Assembly: GCA_032690845.1 (NCBI GenBank)
Contig: CM064434.1
Coordinates: forward strand, 4,218,108-4,282,107
Reading direction: 5' to 3'
Length of the DNA stretch: 64,000 bases
DNA from: Eleusine coracana subsp. coracana
Lineage: Eukaryota > Streptophyta > Magnoliopsida > Poales > Poaceae
Shown here: positions 21,600-32,109 of the stretch, one piece after another
How positions within the stretch are numbered: the first letter of the stretch is position 1
Layout: each line of letters starts with the position of its first letter
Notes under the pieces: generated by a model
What the model saw: only the letters and a program-made list of their open reading frames with translations
Databases searched by the model: none
What the model was told of the DNA's origin: nothing
Made by a program: the position numbers and the translations under genes

Positions 21600-24367
21600 A
21601 AACTAAACGTGTTGGTTCTTTTAAGGCTCGGAGCATGCCACCCATTTAGCCACCTATAGCTGCCCCCAAAAAAAATATTGTGTTGTGCAGTGATCAATTA
21701 GTGGAAATTCTATGTGGTGACTGATCACGCCATGCTCAAGTGTGCGACCCCTCCCTGCAGGCGCCTACTCCGCAAAGACGGGTCGTGTTGCTACATGGGC
21801 CTGATGAACCGCAAAACGGTTCACGCTCTTTCTTTTTTCTCTCTGTTGCCAATCCATCTTGATGTTGACGGGTGTCACCCTATCCCACTCTATTGGGCTC
21901 CCTTGTCACTTGCACGAGCATCCCGTTCACCTTGACTTGGTCAATACACCGTCTTCATTGTTTTTACGGTTTTGAGGCTTAACCGTAAAATCATCAGTAT
22001 TTCTTGCCTCTCTACGTATACGGTGTGGATCACCCTTGACCTTACCTAACCTTTTAATCGTTCGGCCCCGAGTCCCCAACGTGTGCCCGATTCTTTTATT
22101 CTTGACCGCCAAGTTGACTTCATCGACTTACACATCATAAGACAAGCAAATATATTTCTCTTCTTCCGCAACTTCTCCAACACCTCCAACAATTTTGATT
22201 AGTCATAAGCATAATCATACACAAACTCATGCAATCTTCAAATTTTTACATTTTAACTCAAAAAACAAACAATATAATGTCAATTACTTATCACACATTA
22301 CAAACCATGTTACATCTCAATATGATTTCTCAATTGGGTTCAAGGAAGCCAGAGTAGTCAGTCACGACCACACAAGTAAAAGAGAAAAGCCAAAGGAAAA
22401 TAAAATTTCCAAAGGAAATGGACATCAAGCCGTCCATTTAGCCAACTACTACCACTTAGTACTCTATATTCTAGAAACTATGAGACAACTAAATTGATCC
22501 GTCGCTAGTTTATTTTTGCTGTCCTAAACGTCGACATTACGTGAACGGAGGAAATAATCTTGATTTCATTCTACTGGAACACACCTCCTCGTCGTTCGTT
22601 GCTCGCTGATCAACTCTGATATGTGATCCCCACCTATCACGTCCACCGGTCTACAACGAGAGAATGGGAGAAACGATCTGCTGCTCAAGACAGAGACAAA
22701 CAAACGTGGTTTGCCATGTAAGGCATCACGTGGCGTCATTGGTCAGCAAAACCACTGTCAGTCGTGGCCGTGCCACATCCGTCCTGGCAAAAACTTATTA
22801 GGCTAGTGGCTAAAGGTATAAACTAAACCGGTTTAGCAAAATAAAGGGGTTATACAAACTAATAATTATATTAGGTGGTCATCAGGACTCAAGCAGTTGG
22901 TGGGACGAGTAAATTGGACATTTTCAGATAAAAGAGGAACAATGCTAGGAGGAATTACACGGCTGTTTAGCTCGCAAAAAAAAAACATTGCTGTTTAGTA
23001 AGAAATTTGCACCAATAGGAATCCATCGTGTAAGAAATGTAGTTAAAATTTATTCATTACACCAAATCTAGTATTCATAATTTCTCGGATTGAAGAAAAT
23101 GCCATCACCGCCTGGTGGACCAAAAATTAGAGTTTAAATTTTAGCCTGAAAATCTTCTAATTTTAATGGAAAACGATCAACATCAAAAATTGATTAAAAT
23201 TCAAACTAGACCTAAACTGGCCGGTAACCATTTTCCCTGAATTTGGATCAAAAATATTTTCACTGGCCAAATCTATTGTATTGGAACATTGTACTGGTAT
23301 TCACATCAAGATTAGTGCAGTGACAGCGGCACAGAGATTTCTGATTAACTCTGACCAATAGATGTTGGGTTATTACTGGCCCCAGTTTCTCGTATGAAGG
23401 TTCCAAAGGACAGTGAATCCACCGTGAGGGCTTTGTTGAGAAACACTAATCTGGGAGAAAAGGGGAATACTATAATTGTGACAATACATGAGCGGTTTCT
23501 CATTTTATCTCCCAGTCTACATCATCGGCTATTTTTTTACATATTTTCTAACCTTTAATTGGCTGAAAGGTTTTAGTCGGTTCGTTACTTTATATTTTGA
23601 TTTTTAAATTATTTATATAATAATCATAAATCATTAGATTTAAATTTAATAACTTAAAACAGTGATTGAAAGTTGTCCAAACTTTTAGGCAGCTAAAAAT
23701 TAGCAAGTCCCTTTTTATCATCACTTTGATAGTGGGACGTTTGATACCCCCAATAACATATTCGACTCTCATGTTCATCGTTTACAGGTATAGTATTATA
23801 TATGTATGTCCCTAGTATAGGCATGCAGTCCAGGGTTAACACACTCCAGAGAAGATTATTATTTCTTCAATCATCACTTCAGAACCCAAGCCTCCAAACG
23901 GTAGTCGAATAGCTGCTTCGCTGCACTTGCAGTCCATGAGTTTCTGTATCGATCGAATGCAGCACCCCATCGCGGCGCTGCCCCCATGTTTTTCTTTCCC
24001 GATTGCGTGGTTATGTGCCGGCGTGCCACGCCCAGATCTAGATTCCTAATCCTTCCACCACACAGTTGTGTTGCCACACTGCCGTGCGAAATGGCGCACG
24101 CCAACGGCAGCGGTGCATTCACGCAGACGCAGAGGCCCGCCTTTTACTCACGTCGCATCAGGCTCCCTAAGGTTTGAACCATGCCATCCTGCGCTAAGCC
24201 CTGTTGAATAATTGACCAAGGACTGTTGATTAATTGACCAGTGCATCACTTAATTTTGTCAATCTTGTGATCTTCTTGAGACAGACTTAAAACAGATGGA
24301 TGATCTGATATTAAAGCAAACTAGGCCAGAAGAGGCCCCTCACCCATATTGAACAAGTACTACTATA
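21600..24367. other. Unassigned stretch without a recognised gene
   Basis: The part at 21700-22140 has a retroelement-like look (for example the stretch around ACGGTTTTGAGGCTTAACCG near 21970) but no coding domain or ends. The part at 22570-22760 is promoter-like, with CACGTGGC near 22728. From 22800 to 23860 it is AT-rich. The frame at 23986-24177 has no domain. Confidence 0.3.
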
Positions 24368-24375
24368 TAATCTAA

Positions 24376-24713
24376 GAGGAGTTTTACTGTCCAAAATACT
24401 ACCCGGTAGTTTTTTAAAACTATTGGCCAGTAGTTTGAGGGTAATTTCGTAATTACATTTTTAATTAATAAATTTATATTTATTTTTACAATAAAATATT
24501 AAGTCTATCAAATCATTAAAATATTAGTTCATCTTCAAAAATATAAAATATTAGTTATTAATCAAATTGTTAATGTAACTTTATTTATAATAATAAAAAT
24601 TAATTACTATAAATATACAACTCTTATATTTTCTCGATATTGCTCTCAAATTGAAAAACTACTAGCCAGTAGTTATAAACTACTAGCTAGTATTTTGGAC
24701 AGTAAAACTTCTC
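24376..24713. mobile_element. MITE, 338 bp, TSD TAATCTAA (hAT-like)
   Basis: The ends GAGGAGTTTTACTGTCC and its inverse GGACAGTAAAACTTCTC differ at one position, and the inverted similarity continues inward through CAAAATACTA. The 8-bp direct repeat TAATCTAA flanks it at 24368-24375 and 24714-24721. Eight bases points to the hAT superfamily. The inside is AT-rich and non-coding. Confidence 0.9.
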
Positions 24714-24717
24714 TAAT

Positions 24718-25014
24718 CTAAACTAATAAAGCGCAAATCATGGGACCATTTTTCTCACCCCATACATCCTATTACCCACCAATCTAGAGCCTTGGATTCA
24801 AATGAGATCTCTTCATCTCACCTATGTTTTGGATGGACCCCACATGGTAAAGGAATTAGTAAAATTTGTAAAGAAATGAGTGAAATCTTACAAAGGAATT
24901 ATCATGTGGTTCCATCCAAAACGTGGGGTGAGACGAAGGGTCCAGATCAATGGGTAATAAGATTGGTGCGAAGTGAGTAAAAAGGATCGCAAGATTCATG
25001 CTTTATTAGTTTAG
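24718..25014. mobile_element. Foldback/MITE-like element next to the hAT MITE
   Basis: CTAAACTAATAAAG at 24718-24731 is perfectly inverted at 25001-25014. Further in, GGATGGACCCCACATGGTAA and the later ATCATGTGGTTCCATCC form a second inverted pair, so the element folds on itself. Its left end overlaps the right target duplication of the preceding MITE. No target duplication of its own was identified. Confidence 0.7.
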
Positions 25015-25234
25015 GTAAATTGTGATTATTCTATTTGATATATTTGAGTTTAAGGCCTCACTTAGGATTTTACAAAGAGCCCTTAATAGTCCGGGACGGC
25101 TCTGCTGAGGAATCAATAATTATGACATACCTGTCCACTAAAGATCGCCCTGCCAGGAAATTTATGAAAGGTACGTCTTTGACAAACGACGCATGCCACT
25201 TTGACTAGGCAAGGAATTGCCTTCGCTTCAAAAA

Positions 25235-25240
25235 TATAAA
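25235..25240 (+). promoter_or_regulatory. TATA box of the first lectin receptor kinase
   Basis: TATAAA lies 76 bp before the ATG at 25316 and only 19 bp before the in-frame ATG at 25259. A transcript starting about 30 bp downstream would exclude 25259, so this site decides the start. Confidence 0.6.
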
Positions 25241-25315
25241 CGACCGACTGTAGTGCAAATGAGCTCAGTGCAGACAAACCTGCGTCCTTGCATCTTCGTC
25301 AAGTTACTCCTCGAC

Positions 25316-27325
25316 ATGAATCCCTTGCTCTTGCTTCTACACCTCCTTTTCTTCCTCAACCTATCGCCATTAGCTTTCGGCAATCACCAGTTTGCCTACT
25401 CTGGTTTCACTGGTGCTAACCTCACACTCGATGGTGTGGCTTCTATCACGCCAAATGGCTTACTTGAGCTGACAAACGGCACACTTCGAAAGAAAGGCCA
25501 TGCTTTCCACCCAACCCCATTCAGCTTCAGCAGGGCACCCAATGGGACAATACATTCTTTTGCTGTCACGTACGTCTTTGCCATTTACTGTATCCAATTT
25601 GATATCTGCGGCCATGGCATGGCATTCCTGGTCGCCAAGACCAACAACTTCTCCGACGCTATGCCGATGCAGTACTTGGGCCTCTTGAACATTTACAACA
25701 ACGGGAATGCAAGCAACCACTTGTTTGCTATTGAGCTCGACACCAATAAGAATGATGAGTTCAAGGACATAAACAACAACCATGTTGGAATTGATGTCAA
25801 CGGACTCCATTCTGTGAACTCCAGCAGTGCTGGCTACTATGACGACACTAATGGTAACTTCCACAACTTAATACTTGCAAGCTACAAAATGATTCAGGTG
25901 TGGGTAGAATATGACGGGCATAGAACACAGATAAACGTTACCTTGGCTCCCTTAAACATGGCCAAACCATTCAAACCACTAGTCTCTGCTACCTACAACC
26001 TATCAAGTGTGCTCTCAGGAAAGGCATATGTTGGTTTCTCGTCATCAACAGGTTCATTCATTGCACGGCAGTACGTCCTTGGTTGGAGTTTTGGCCTGAA
26101 CATGCCTGCTCCACCCATTGACGTCACCAAACTGCCAAAACTGCCCCATGAAGGACCCAGACCCCGATCCAAGGTTCTTGAAATCATGTTACCAATATGC
26201 ACTGCAACATTTGTTCTTGTGGTGGGCTCCATTGTCATTCTTTTCATTCGAAGGCGCCTGAGGTATGCTGAACTACGAGAAGATTGGGAAGTTGAGTTTG
26301 GACCACATAGATTTTCTTACAAGGATTTGTTTCATGCTACAGAGGGATTTAAGAATAAGAATCTACTAGGCATAGGGGGATTCGGAAGGGTATACAAGGG
26401 AGTTCTTCCAACGTCTAAACTGGAAGTTGCTGTGAAAAGAATCTCCCACGACTCTAAGCAGGGCATGAAGGAATTTGCTTCTGAGGTTGTAAGCATTGGC
26501 TGCCTCCAACACAGGAATCTTGTGCAGTTACATGGCTATTGTCGTCGAAAAGGTGAACTTTTCTTAGTTTATGAATACATGGCAAATGGAAGTCTAGACA
26601 AATACTTGTATGATCAAGAAAGGAAGCTTACTTTGAGTTGGGATGAAAGATTCCAAATAATCAAAGGAATTGCGTCTGGCTTGCTTTACCTTCACGACGA
26701 ATGGGAGAGAGTAGTGCTCCATCGGGACATCAAGCCAAGCAACGTGCTCCTCGATGATAGAATGAATGGATATCTAGGTGATTTTGGTCTAGCAAGGCTC
26801 TATGACCATGGTGCTGATCCCCAAACCACACATGTTGTTGGTACCATTGGGTATCTTGCTCCAGAGTTGGCACGCACCTGCAAGGCAACCCCATTGACTG
26901 ATGTATTTTCCTTTGGTATTTTTGTTCTTGAAGTCATTTGTGGGCGGAAACCTATCGAGCAAAGAGCACAAGAGTGCAACCAGCTGGTGTTGTTTGATTG
27001 GGTAGTCTCTTGTTGGCAGAAAGGATCACTGGAACATGCGGTGGATATCAGGCTCCAAGGCGCCTACAATATTGATGAGGCACACCTTCTACTGAAGTTA
27101 GGATTGATGTGCTCACATCCGTTTACCCATCTAAGGCCGAACATGAGGGCGGTTTTGAACTATCTTAATAGGGATATGCCACTACCGGATCGACTCATAC
27201 CCACCGATATGCACTTCAATATGCTTTCCTTCATGCAGAATAAGGATTTCAACCCAGCAACCATTGCAAACTCATTATCAGTAACAAATAACAGCGCAAT
27301 ATCTGATCTGTCAGGAGGGAGATGA
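25316..27325 (+). CDS. L-type lectin receptor-like kinase, copy 1
   Basis: A plasma-membrane receptor kinase with an extracellular legume-lectin domain, of the group linked in plants to defence and development signalling. It is a single exon of 669 residues. The start at 25316 gives a signal peptide (MNPLLLLLHLLFFLNLSPL, then AFGNHQF). An upstream in-frame ATG at 25259 lies too close to the TATA box. The lectin domain covers about residues 25-265, with FAYSGFTGANLTLDG, FAIELDTNKNDEF and NNHVGIDVNGL. A transmembrane segment lies at about 286-313 (IMLPICTATFVLVVGSIVIL) followed by RRR. The kinase domain starts near 332: glycine loop GIGGFGRVYKG (about 351), AVKRIS, HRDIKPSN (about 468), DFGLAR (about 488) and APELART. 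All catalytic residues are present, so it is probably active. A paralogue in the same orientation starts 4.8 kb after its stop. Confidence 0.95.
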   Translation: MNPLLLLLHLLFFLNLSPLAFGNHQFAYSGFTGANLTLDGVASITPNGLLELTNGTLRKKGHAFHPTPFSFSRAPNGTIHSFAVTYVFAIYCIQFDICGHGMAFLVAKTNNFSDAMPMQYLGLLNIYNNGNASNHLFAIELDTNKNDEFKDINNNHVGIDVNGLHSVNSSSAGYYDDTNGNFHNLILASYKMIQVWVEYDGHRTQINVTLAPLNMAKPFKPLVSATYNLSSVLSGKAYVGFSSSTGSFIARQYVLGWSFGLNMPAPPIDVTKLPKLPHEGPRPRSKVLEIMLPICTATFVLVVGSIVILFIRRRLRYAELREDWEVEFGPHRFSYKDLFHATEGFKNKNLLGIGGFGRVYKGVLPTSKLEVAVKRISHDSKQGMKEFASEVVSIGCLQHRNLVQLHGYCRRKGELFLVYEYMANGSLDKYLYDQERKLTLSWDERFQIIKGIASGLLYLHDEWERVVLHRDIKPSNVLLDDRMNGYLGDFGLARLYDHGADPQTTHVVGTIGYLAPELARTCKATPLTDVFSFGIFVLEVICGRKPIEQRAQECNQLVLFDWVVSCWQKGSLEHAVDIRLQGAYNIDEAHLLLKLGLMCSHPFTHLRPNMRAVLNYLNRDMPLPDRLIPTDMHFNMLSFMQNKDFNPATIANSLSVTNNSAISDLSGGR

Positions 27326-28515
27326 AATTGATGTATTATTCAAACCGTGCTTGTCTTAATGATGTGATCACATTCACATGTACTGGATGCACTGGCAATA
27401 TAATCACCGTACTGTTGATGTAAGGATTATATATATGATTACTTTTGTTAAGTCCAAGATTTCCTTTGAAGCGATATTTGTTAGCTAGGGAATAGGTGAC
27501 AAAACCGGGTCACTAAACTAAATAGGCGACAGGCAACGAAAGAGTTCGTCACTAGCTTCAGAAAGAGGGGCTGAAAAAGTCATGTGTGCCATATTGCTCG
27601 ATAGCTTCACCCCAACAAACAGATGATGATTTGGAAATGGAAGTGAAGTAATCCGTTTCAAAGAGAAAAAGGTGATGAGTAAACATGCCGGTCACATGTT
27701 TGCATTAAATTGGTGACGGGCAACAATGTCAACAGCAACATATCAGGTACAAACAGGTGTCTGCCGCCCCTTACGACTGCCCCATTATTGAATAATGCAC
27801 GTCTGAATCTCGATTTTCAGAGCCGGTTCATTTTCTGCAGATGGAAATCACCCATTTTCACAGGCAGTCACAGGTGATGTTTCGTTGCTCCCTCGTCTCT
27901 TCCCTGAGGCAGGGGAGCTCAGGATCAGACACTCGAAAACACCTGAGAAACACGGTGATGCGCAAATAGCGTGCCTGAGCCTCATCTCTCCCATGCCAAC
28001 GCACGCATGAGGACTGTGCAGCGATGAGCTGTAGCAGCTCCATTGCGAACCCACGGCACTAGCGCCTCCTTGCAGTGCCTGCCTCCTCTGACCAGCAGCC
28101 GCCACGGCGTAAACCCATGTAACAGTGGACGGTCGCTTTTTTACCTCTCCAACACATGATGATATCCACTAGCGGCTCCAAATCCATCAGTGATGAGGCC
28201 TTTTTGAATGGGCAGTGTTCAGTAGTACACATCTTATTTTCCATAAAAATTTTGTTATTAAATCCAGGGAAAATGCCATGTATGAGTAAATGTTTTTTAT
28301 CTTTTTTTTATTTTGCAAGTTTGTGGTAGTATTTAATTTTTCAACTTTGCGGTAGTATTTAATTTTGCAACTTTGTGATAGCATTATGTATGCATGCTCG
28401 CATCAAATATATTTTTGTTACTAAATCCAAGTAAAATGCATGCCGGATGTATGAATAACTGAATTTCCTCCTTTTTTCGGGTGGGGGTGGGGGTCAGGGT
28501 GGGGGTAGGGGGGGG
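27326..28515. other. 3' region of kinase copy 1 and low-complexity repeats
   Basis: No gene was recognised. At 28210-28440, TTTTGCAASTTTGTGGTAGT-like words recur three times and TTTTGTTAYTAAATCCA occurs twice, giving a small tandem/direct repeat cluster. A G-rich tract (28480-28515) borders the duplicated block that follows. Confidence 0.4.
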
Positions 28516-28545
28516 TTGAGCGATTTCCTGGTAGTATTCTTGTAA

Positions 28546-29401
28546 CACTACCATAAAACGATACTATAGCGGTGTTGTCAAAAATTACATAGCGGTGTTT
28601 TTATTATGAACCACCACTATAGATGAATTTTATTTTTAACGACGGTTAATAAAGTCAGCCGACGCTAAAAATAACTTTTTAGCAACGGTCAACAAAGTCA
28701 ACCACCGCTAAAGATCAATTTTACTTTTAGCAGCGGTCAACAAAGTCAATCATCGCTAAAAAAATAATATTTTAGAGATGGTCAACAAAGTCAACTGTCA
28801 CTATTGTGCTATTCGGCCCAAATAACACTCATTTCGTTTTTCTAGCCTATTTTACTCCAAACCATAACTCTATGAAATAAATACTACCCTCAATCTAACT
28901 CCTCACCTCTCTCTCCTTCACTCCACCGGCAGCCCTCCAAGACACCCCCCCCCTCTCTCTCTCACTCTCTGTCGCCTGTGCTCTCCTCGGTGGCGCTCGG
29001 ACCCGCGCGTGCCCCCTAACGACGCGCCCTCCCCGACCGCACGCGGGCTCCTCGGTGGCAGGCAGCGTGCATGTCCCCACGACGGCGGTCCCTCCCCGGG
29101 CGCGTGTGGGCCCCCTGGTGGCGCGCCCCTCCTCCTCCCTTCTCGGCGTGGTGGTGATTATGGTTCCGGTGGCGGCACTCCTACCCCTCCCTTCTCGGCG
29201 CGGTGGCGGTTGCGGATCCGGCAGTGGCGCTCCTACCCCTCCCTTCTCTGTGCGGTGGCGGCGCCCCTCCCCCTCCCTTCTCGGCGTGCGGTGGGGGCAG
29301 ATCCGGCGGTGGCGCCCTCCTCCTTCCCTTCTCGGCGTGCCGGCCAACCCACCGCTACAGTAGGTTTTGGTCCGTCGCTATTGACTATTTTTGTTATAGT
29401 G
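28546..29401. mobile_element. Non-autonomous CACTA (En/Spm-type) element, 856 bp, TSD TAA
   Basis: It starts CACTACCATAAAACG and ends TTTTTGTTATAGTG, so it has CACTA/TAGTG ends, and it is flanked by the 3-bp repeat TAA at 28543-28545 and 29402-29404. Block B at 30361-30400 shows the same site empty with a single TAA. The left half has four spaced copies of a GCGGTCAACAAAGTCAACC-like motif (28634-28800), probably subterminal transposase sites. The right half is GC-rich with about six copies of a CCCTCCCTTCTCGGCG motif (29130-29340). Long open frames on both strands there come from the GC-rich repeat and are not taken as genes. Confidence 0.93.
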
Positions 29402-29463
29402 TAAGTGATTGACGAGATAAAATTTAGCGAGTGCCAATCTTTCATGTGTAGTAAAGTTAAGGT

Positions 29464-30034
29464 CAGTGTGTTTCTAGGCGTAAAACGTAGACAGAGACGA
29501 TGTCCAGACGCATTAAATGTAATAGGTATATTTATACTATAGGAGCTAAATAAATAAATATATAGCACCTAACAAAACTGAAGCAGTAAAAAAAATCAAA
29601 TATATTATATATAGCACATATTTCTATTATAGCAGAAAAAATAACAATTATATAGTATGGCAAATGTAAATACTCAAAGATAGATAGATAAATTAATAAT
29701 TAAATACACTAATAATTACATTTTAAAAATCATAAATAAAAACATCCTAAATAGCACGTAGATTGCAAGTTCATGAATCTTGTTGATTAAAAGAATTGTT
29801 AATCATTAGTATCTATCATTTTCTTTTCCTAATAAATATATGAACCACTTTCTCTTAGTCTAGACAGGTGTTTAGAGGCAGAATATACTGTTTAAACGTG
29901 TCTTGAACATGTCTAGAGGTTATACTTAGACGATCAAAGACTATTTAAATGGTCTTAGACGCGTTTTGTATCTAGAGTGGTGTCTAGGGATAGACTCAAC
30001 GTCAACCTCAAGACGCAAGTCTAGAAAAACACTG
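29464..30034. mobile_element. hAT-like element, 571 bp, diverged 8-bp TSD
   Basis: The ends CAGTGTGTTTCTAG and inverted CAGTGTTTTTCTAG match at 13 of 14 positions. The flanks are GTTAAGGT (29456-29463) and ATTGAGGT (30035-30042); block B has the single empty site GTTGAGGT at 30442-30449, which confirms the insertion point and the 8-bp duplication. The inside is AT-rich and non-coding, with several TCTAGA/TAGACG words. Confidence 0.88.
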
Positions 30035-30360
30035 ATTGAGGTTATAGGTTACATTTATAAGCCAGTGACATATCTTTCATAGATAGAACAAAGGACTTAA
30101 GTCCACATAATTTATGTTGATAAGGATTCCGGAGGAAGCAGGCAACTAAGTCAGGCAGCACATTTTCTATTGTTAGTCAACACACATTTCTTCGCTAAAG
30201 ACTCAAACTGAAACTGAGAGAATAGCAGAAGTCTTCCGGTGGTTGCAGTGCAGAGCACTTCACGCACAAGCTCGTCTAGGTCCGAAGCTTGGTTGGTTGA
30301 ATGGAATCATGCCATCCAGGACGACACGACATGGTCAAATATTTCGTCTTGAGGCGTTCC

Positions 30361-30766
30361 TTGAGCGATTTCCTAATAGTATTCCTGTAAGTGAGTGGCG
30401 AGATAAAATTTAACGAGTGTCAGTCTTTCATATATAGTAAAGTTGAGGTTATAGGCTACATTTATAAGCCAGTGACATATCTTTCATAGATAGAACAAAT
30501 GACTTAGTCCACATAATTTATGTTGATAAGGACTCTTCCTGAGGAAGCAGGCAACTAAGTCAGGCAGCACATTTTCTATTGTTAGTCAACACACATTTCT
30601 TCGCTAAAGACTCAAACTGAAACTGAAGAGCAGAAGTCTTCCGATGGTTGCAGTGCGGAGCACTTCACGCACAAGCTCGTCTAGGTCCGAAGCTTGGTTG
30701 GTTGAATGGAATCATGCCATCCAGGACGGCATGACGCGGAATCAGTCAAATATTTCGTCTTGAGGC
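30361..30766 (+). repeat. Tandem duplication, block B (both insertion sites empty)
   Basis: A 406-bp copy that directly follows block A. It lacks the CACTA and the hAT-like element, so it keeps the pre-insertion sequence. The copies differ by a few substitutions and small indels. Confidence 0.9.
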
Positions 30767-32046
30767 TGAAGTGCTGAACAGTCTTGTTGGAAAATTGCCA
30801 GGCGACCTCGCGAGGACGGACAGATCATTACAATTCAATTCAAGGAACCAAACACACTGTAATTTACTTCTAATAACATGTTTGTGTGACTACTCTGTTC
30901 GCTTCTGGCCTGGAACCCAATAGAATCCATATGAGGTAACTTGCACTGACAAAAAAAAAAATTACCGCGTCAGACCACACAACTAAAAGAAAAGAGAAAA
31001 GCCAAATGAAAATAAAACTTCTGAAAGGAAAATGGGAAAATGTTAGATTGTTATGGTATACTCATGTAGGAGTCTTATAAATAGTCCTTATCCTAGTCTA
31101 ATATTGAATCATGCAACTCATATATGTTTCCATTTGAATAACACTTCATGAAGCCATTTGAATATGTTACAGCGGCAGCTCGGCAACTTTTTTCCGTGTA
31201 GGAAGTAAATGGGAATTATGGACGGCAGCTCGATATAAGCAGAGGATTACTTTGATGTGGGTCGGATCAGGAGTAAATTAGTTTATTACATCCCGTTTGA
31301 AACAATGATTCGTTCAGGCCACATAGTTTTCTTTTGGTCAATGAAAGAACCTGTTGAATATGGCCAGTTTCACGCCTTATTTGCAGCAGGGTTACGGAAG
31401 TCTAGACACATCTAGTTAAACAATATTCTCACAACAAATTTGAATCATTAATCTGGTGGTAATTTACATGTGTTTTTTTCTCACTGCATACATAAATTTT
31501 GATCAGCATATTGTATAGACGCTTACATGTGGACGCAATTGCAATTAGTCAAGCACGCACAAACCAAAGAATAGTATGTACACTTTTTTTCATGTAAAAT
31601 TCTAACGTCTTTGTTTCGCCAAACTAAACCTGTACACGTCATACCTGGTACGGTGCAGACTGCAGCGACGGCAACACAAGAAAGTTCCCTGGCTCTAACT
31701 TTGGCCATCACAAGATACTTCCTTTGTTCGTAATCGTCACTGGAGGGTAATTATAGTCAAACCTAAGTACGCAACCATTTGAACAGGGTTACGCTGAAGC
31801 AGTCAAAAGAACAATGTCCTGTCAAGGACATTGTCAGGATTTAATTTGGTCACATTCGGGACATTTATGTCATTTAGCCTGAGCTTTCAATGTCCCTAAC
31901 TTCAAGGCCCACATTGATACACATTTTCCAATTAATACTTTTCCTTTGCCTTCTGGGTAAGAAATTGTTCCAGCGGCAATTCTAATTTGCATCTATGTCG
32001 CTAGAAAGCTTGCAAACAGCAAATCTTGAAAGTACCATCAAGTGCC
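30767..32046. other. Upstream region of kinase copy 2
   Basis: AT-rich, without a recognised gene or bounded element. It presumably includes the promoter of the second receptor kinase. Confidence 0.35.
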
Positions 32047-32052
32047 TATAAA
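32047..32052 (+). promoter_or_regulatory. TATA box of the second lectin receptor kinase
   Basis: TATAAA lies 58 bp before the ATG at 32110. Its position inside the longer upstream open frame shows that the frame upstream of 32110 is not translated. Confidence 0.6.
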
Positions 32053-32109
32053 TTGGCTCGTCCTCCTTGCACTTATGTTGATCCTTCACGAGTTTTCCAC
32101 GCAGCTCAG

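Larger units (their letters stand above)
28516..30355 (+). repeat. Tandem duplication, block A (carries two insertions)
   Basis: Block A consists of 28516-28545, 29405-29463 and 30043-30355 once the two inserted elements and one copy of each target duplication are removed. This restores about 400 bp that match block B (30361-30766) closely, from TTGAGCGATTTCCT to ATATTTCGTCTTGAGGC. It is non-coding. Confidence 0.9.

Noticed and set aside
27848..28105. 85-codon minus-strand frame
   Set aside because: No domain, no promoter or splice support, and overlapping frames are also open.
28895..29404. Several open frames on both strands in GC-rich DNA
   Set aside because: They arise from the CCTCCCTTCTCGGCG repeat inside the CACTA element and are low complexity.
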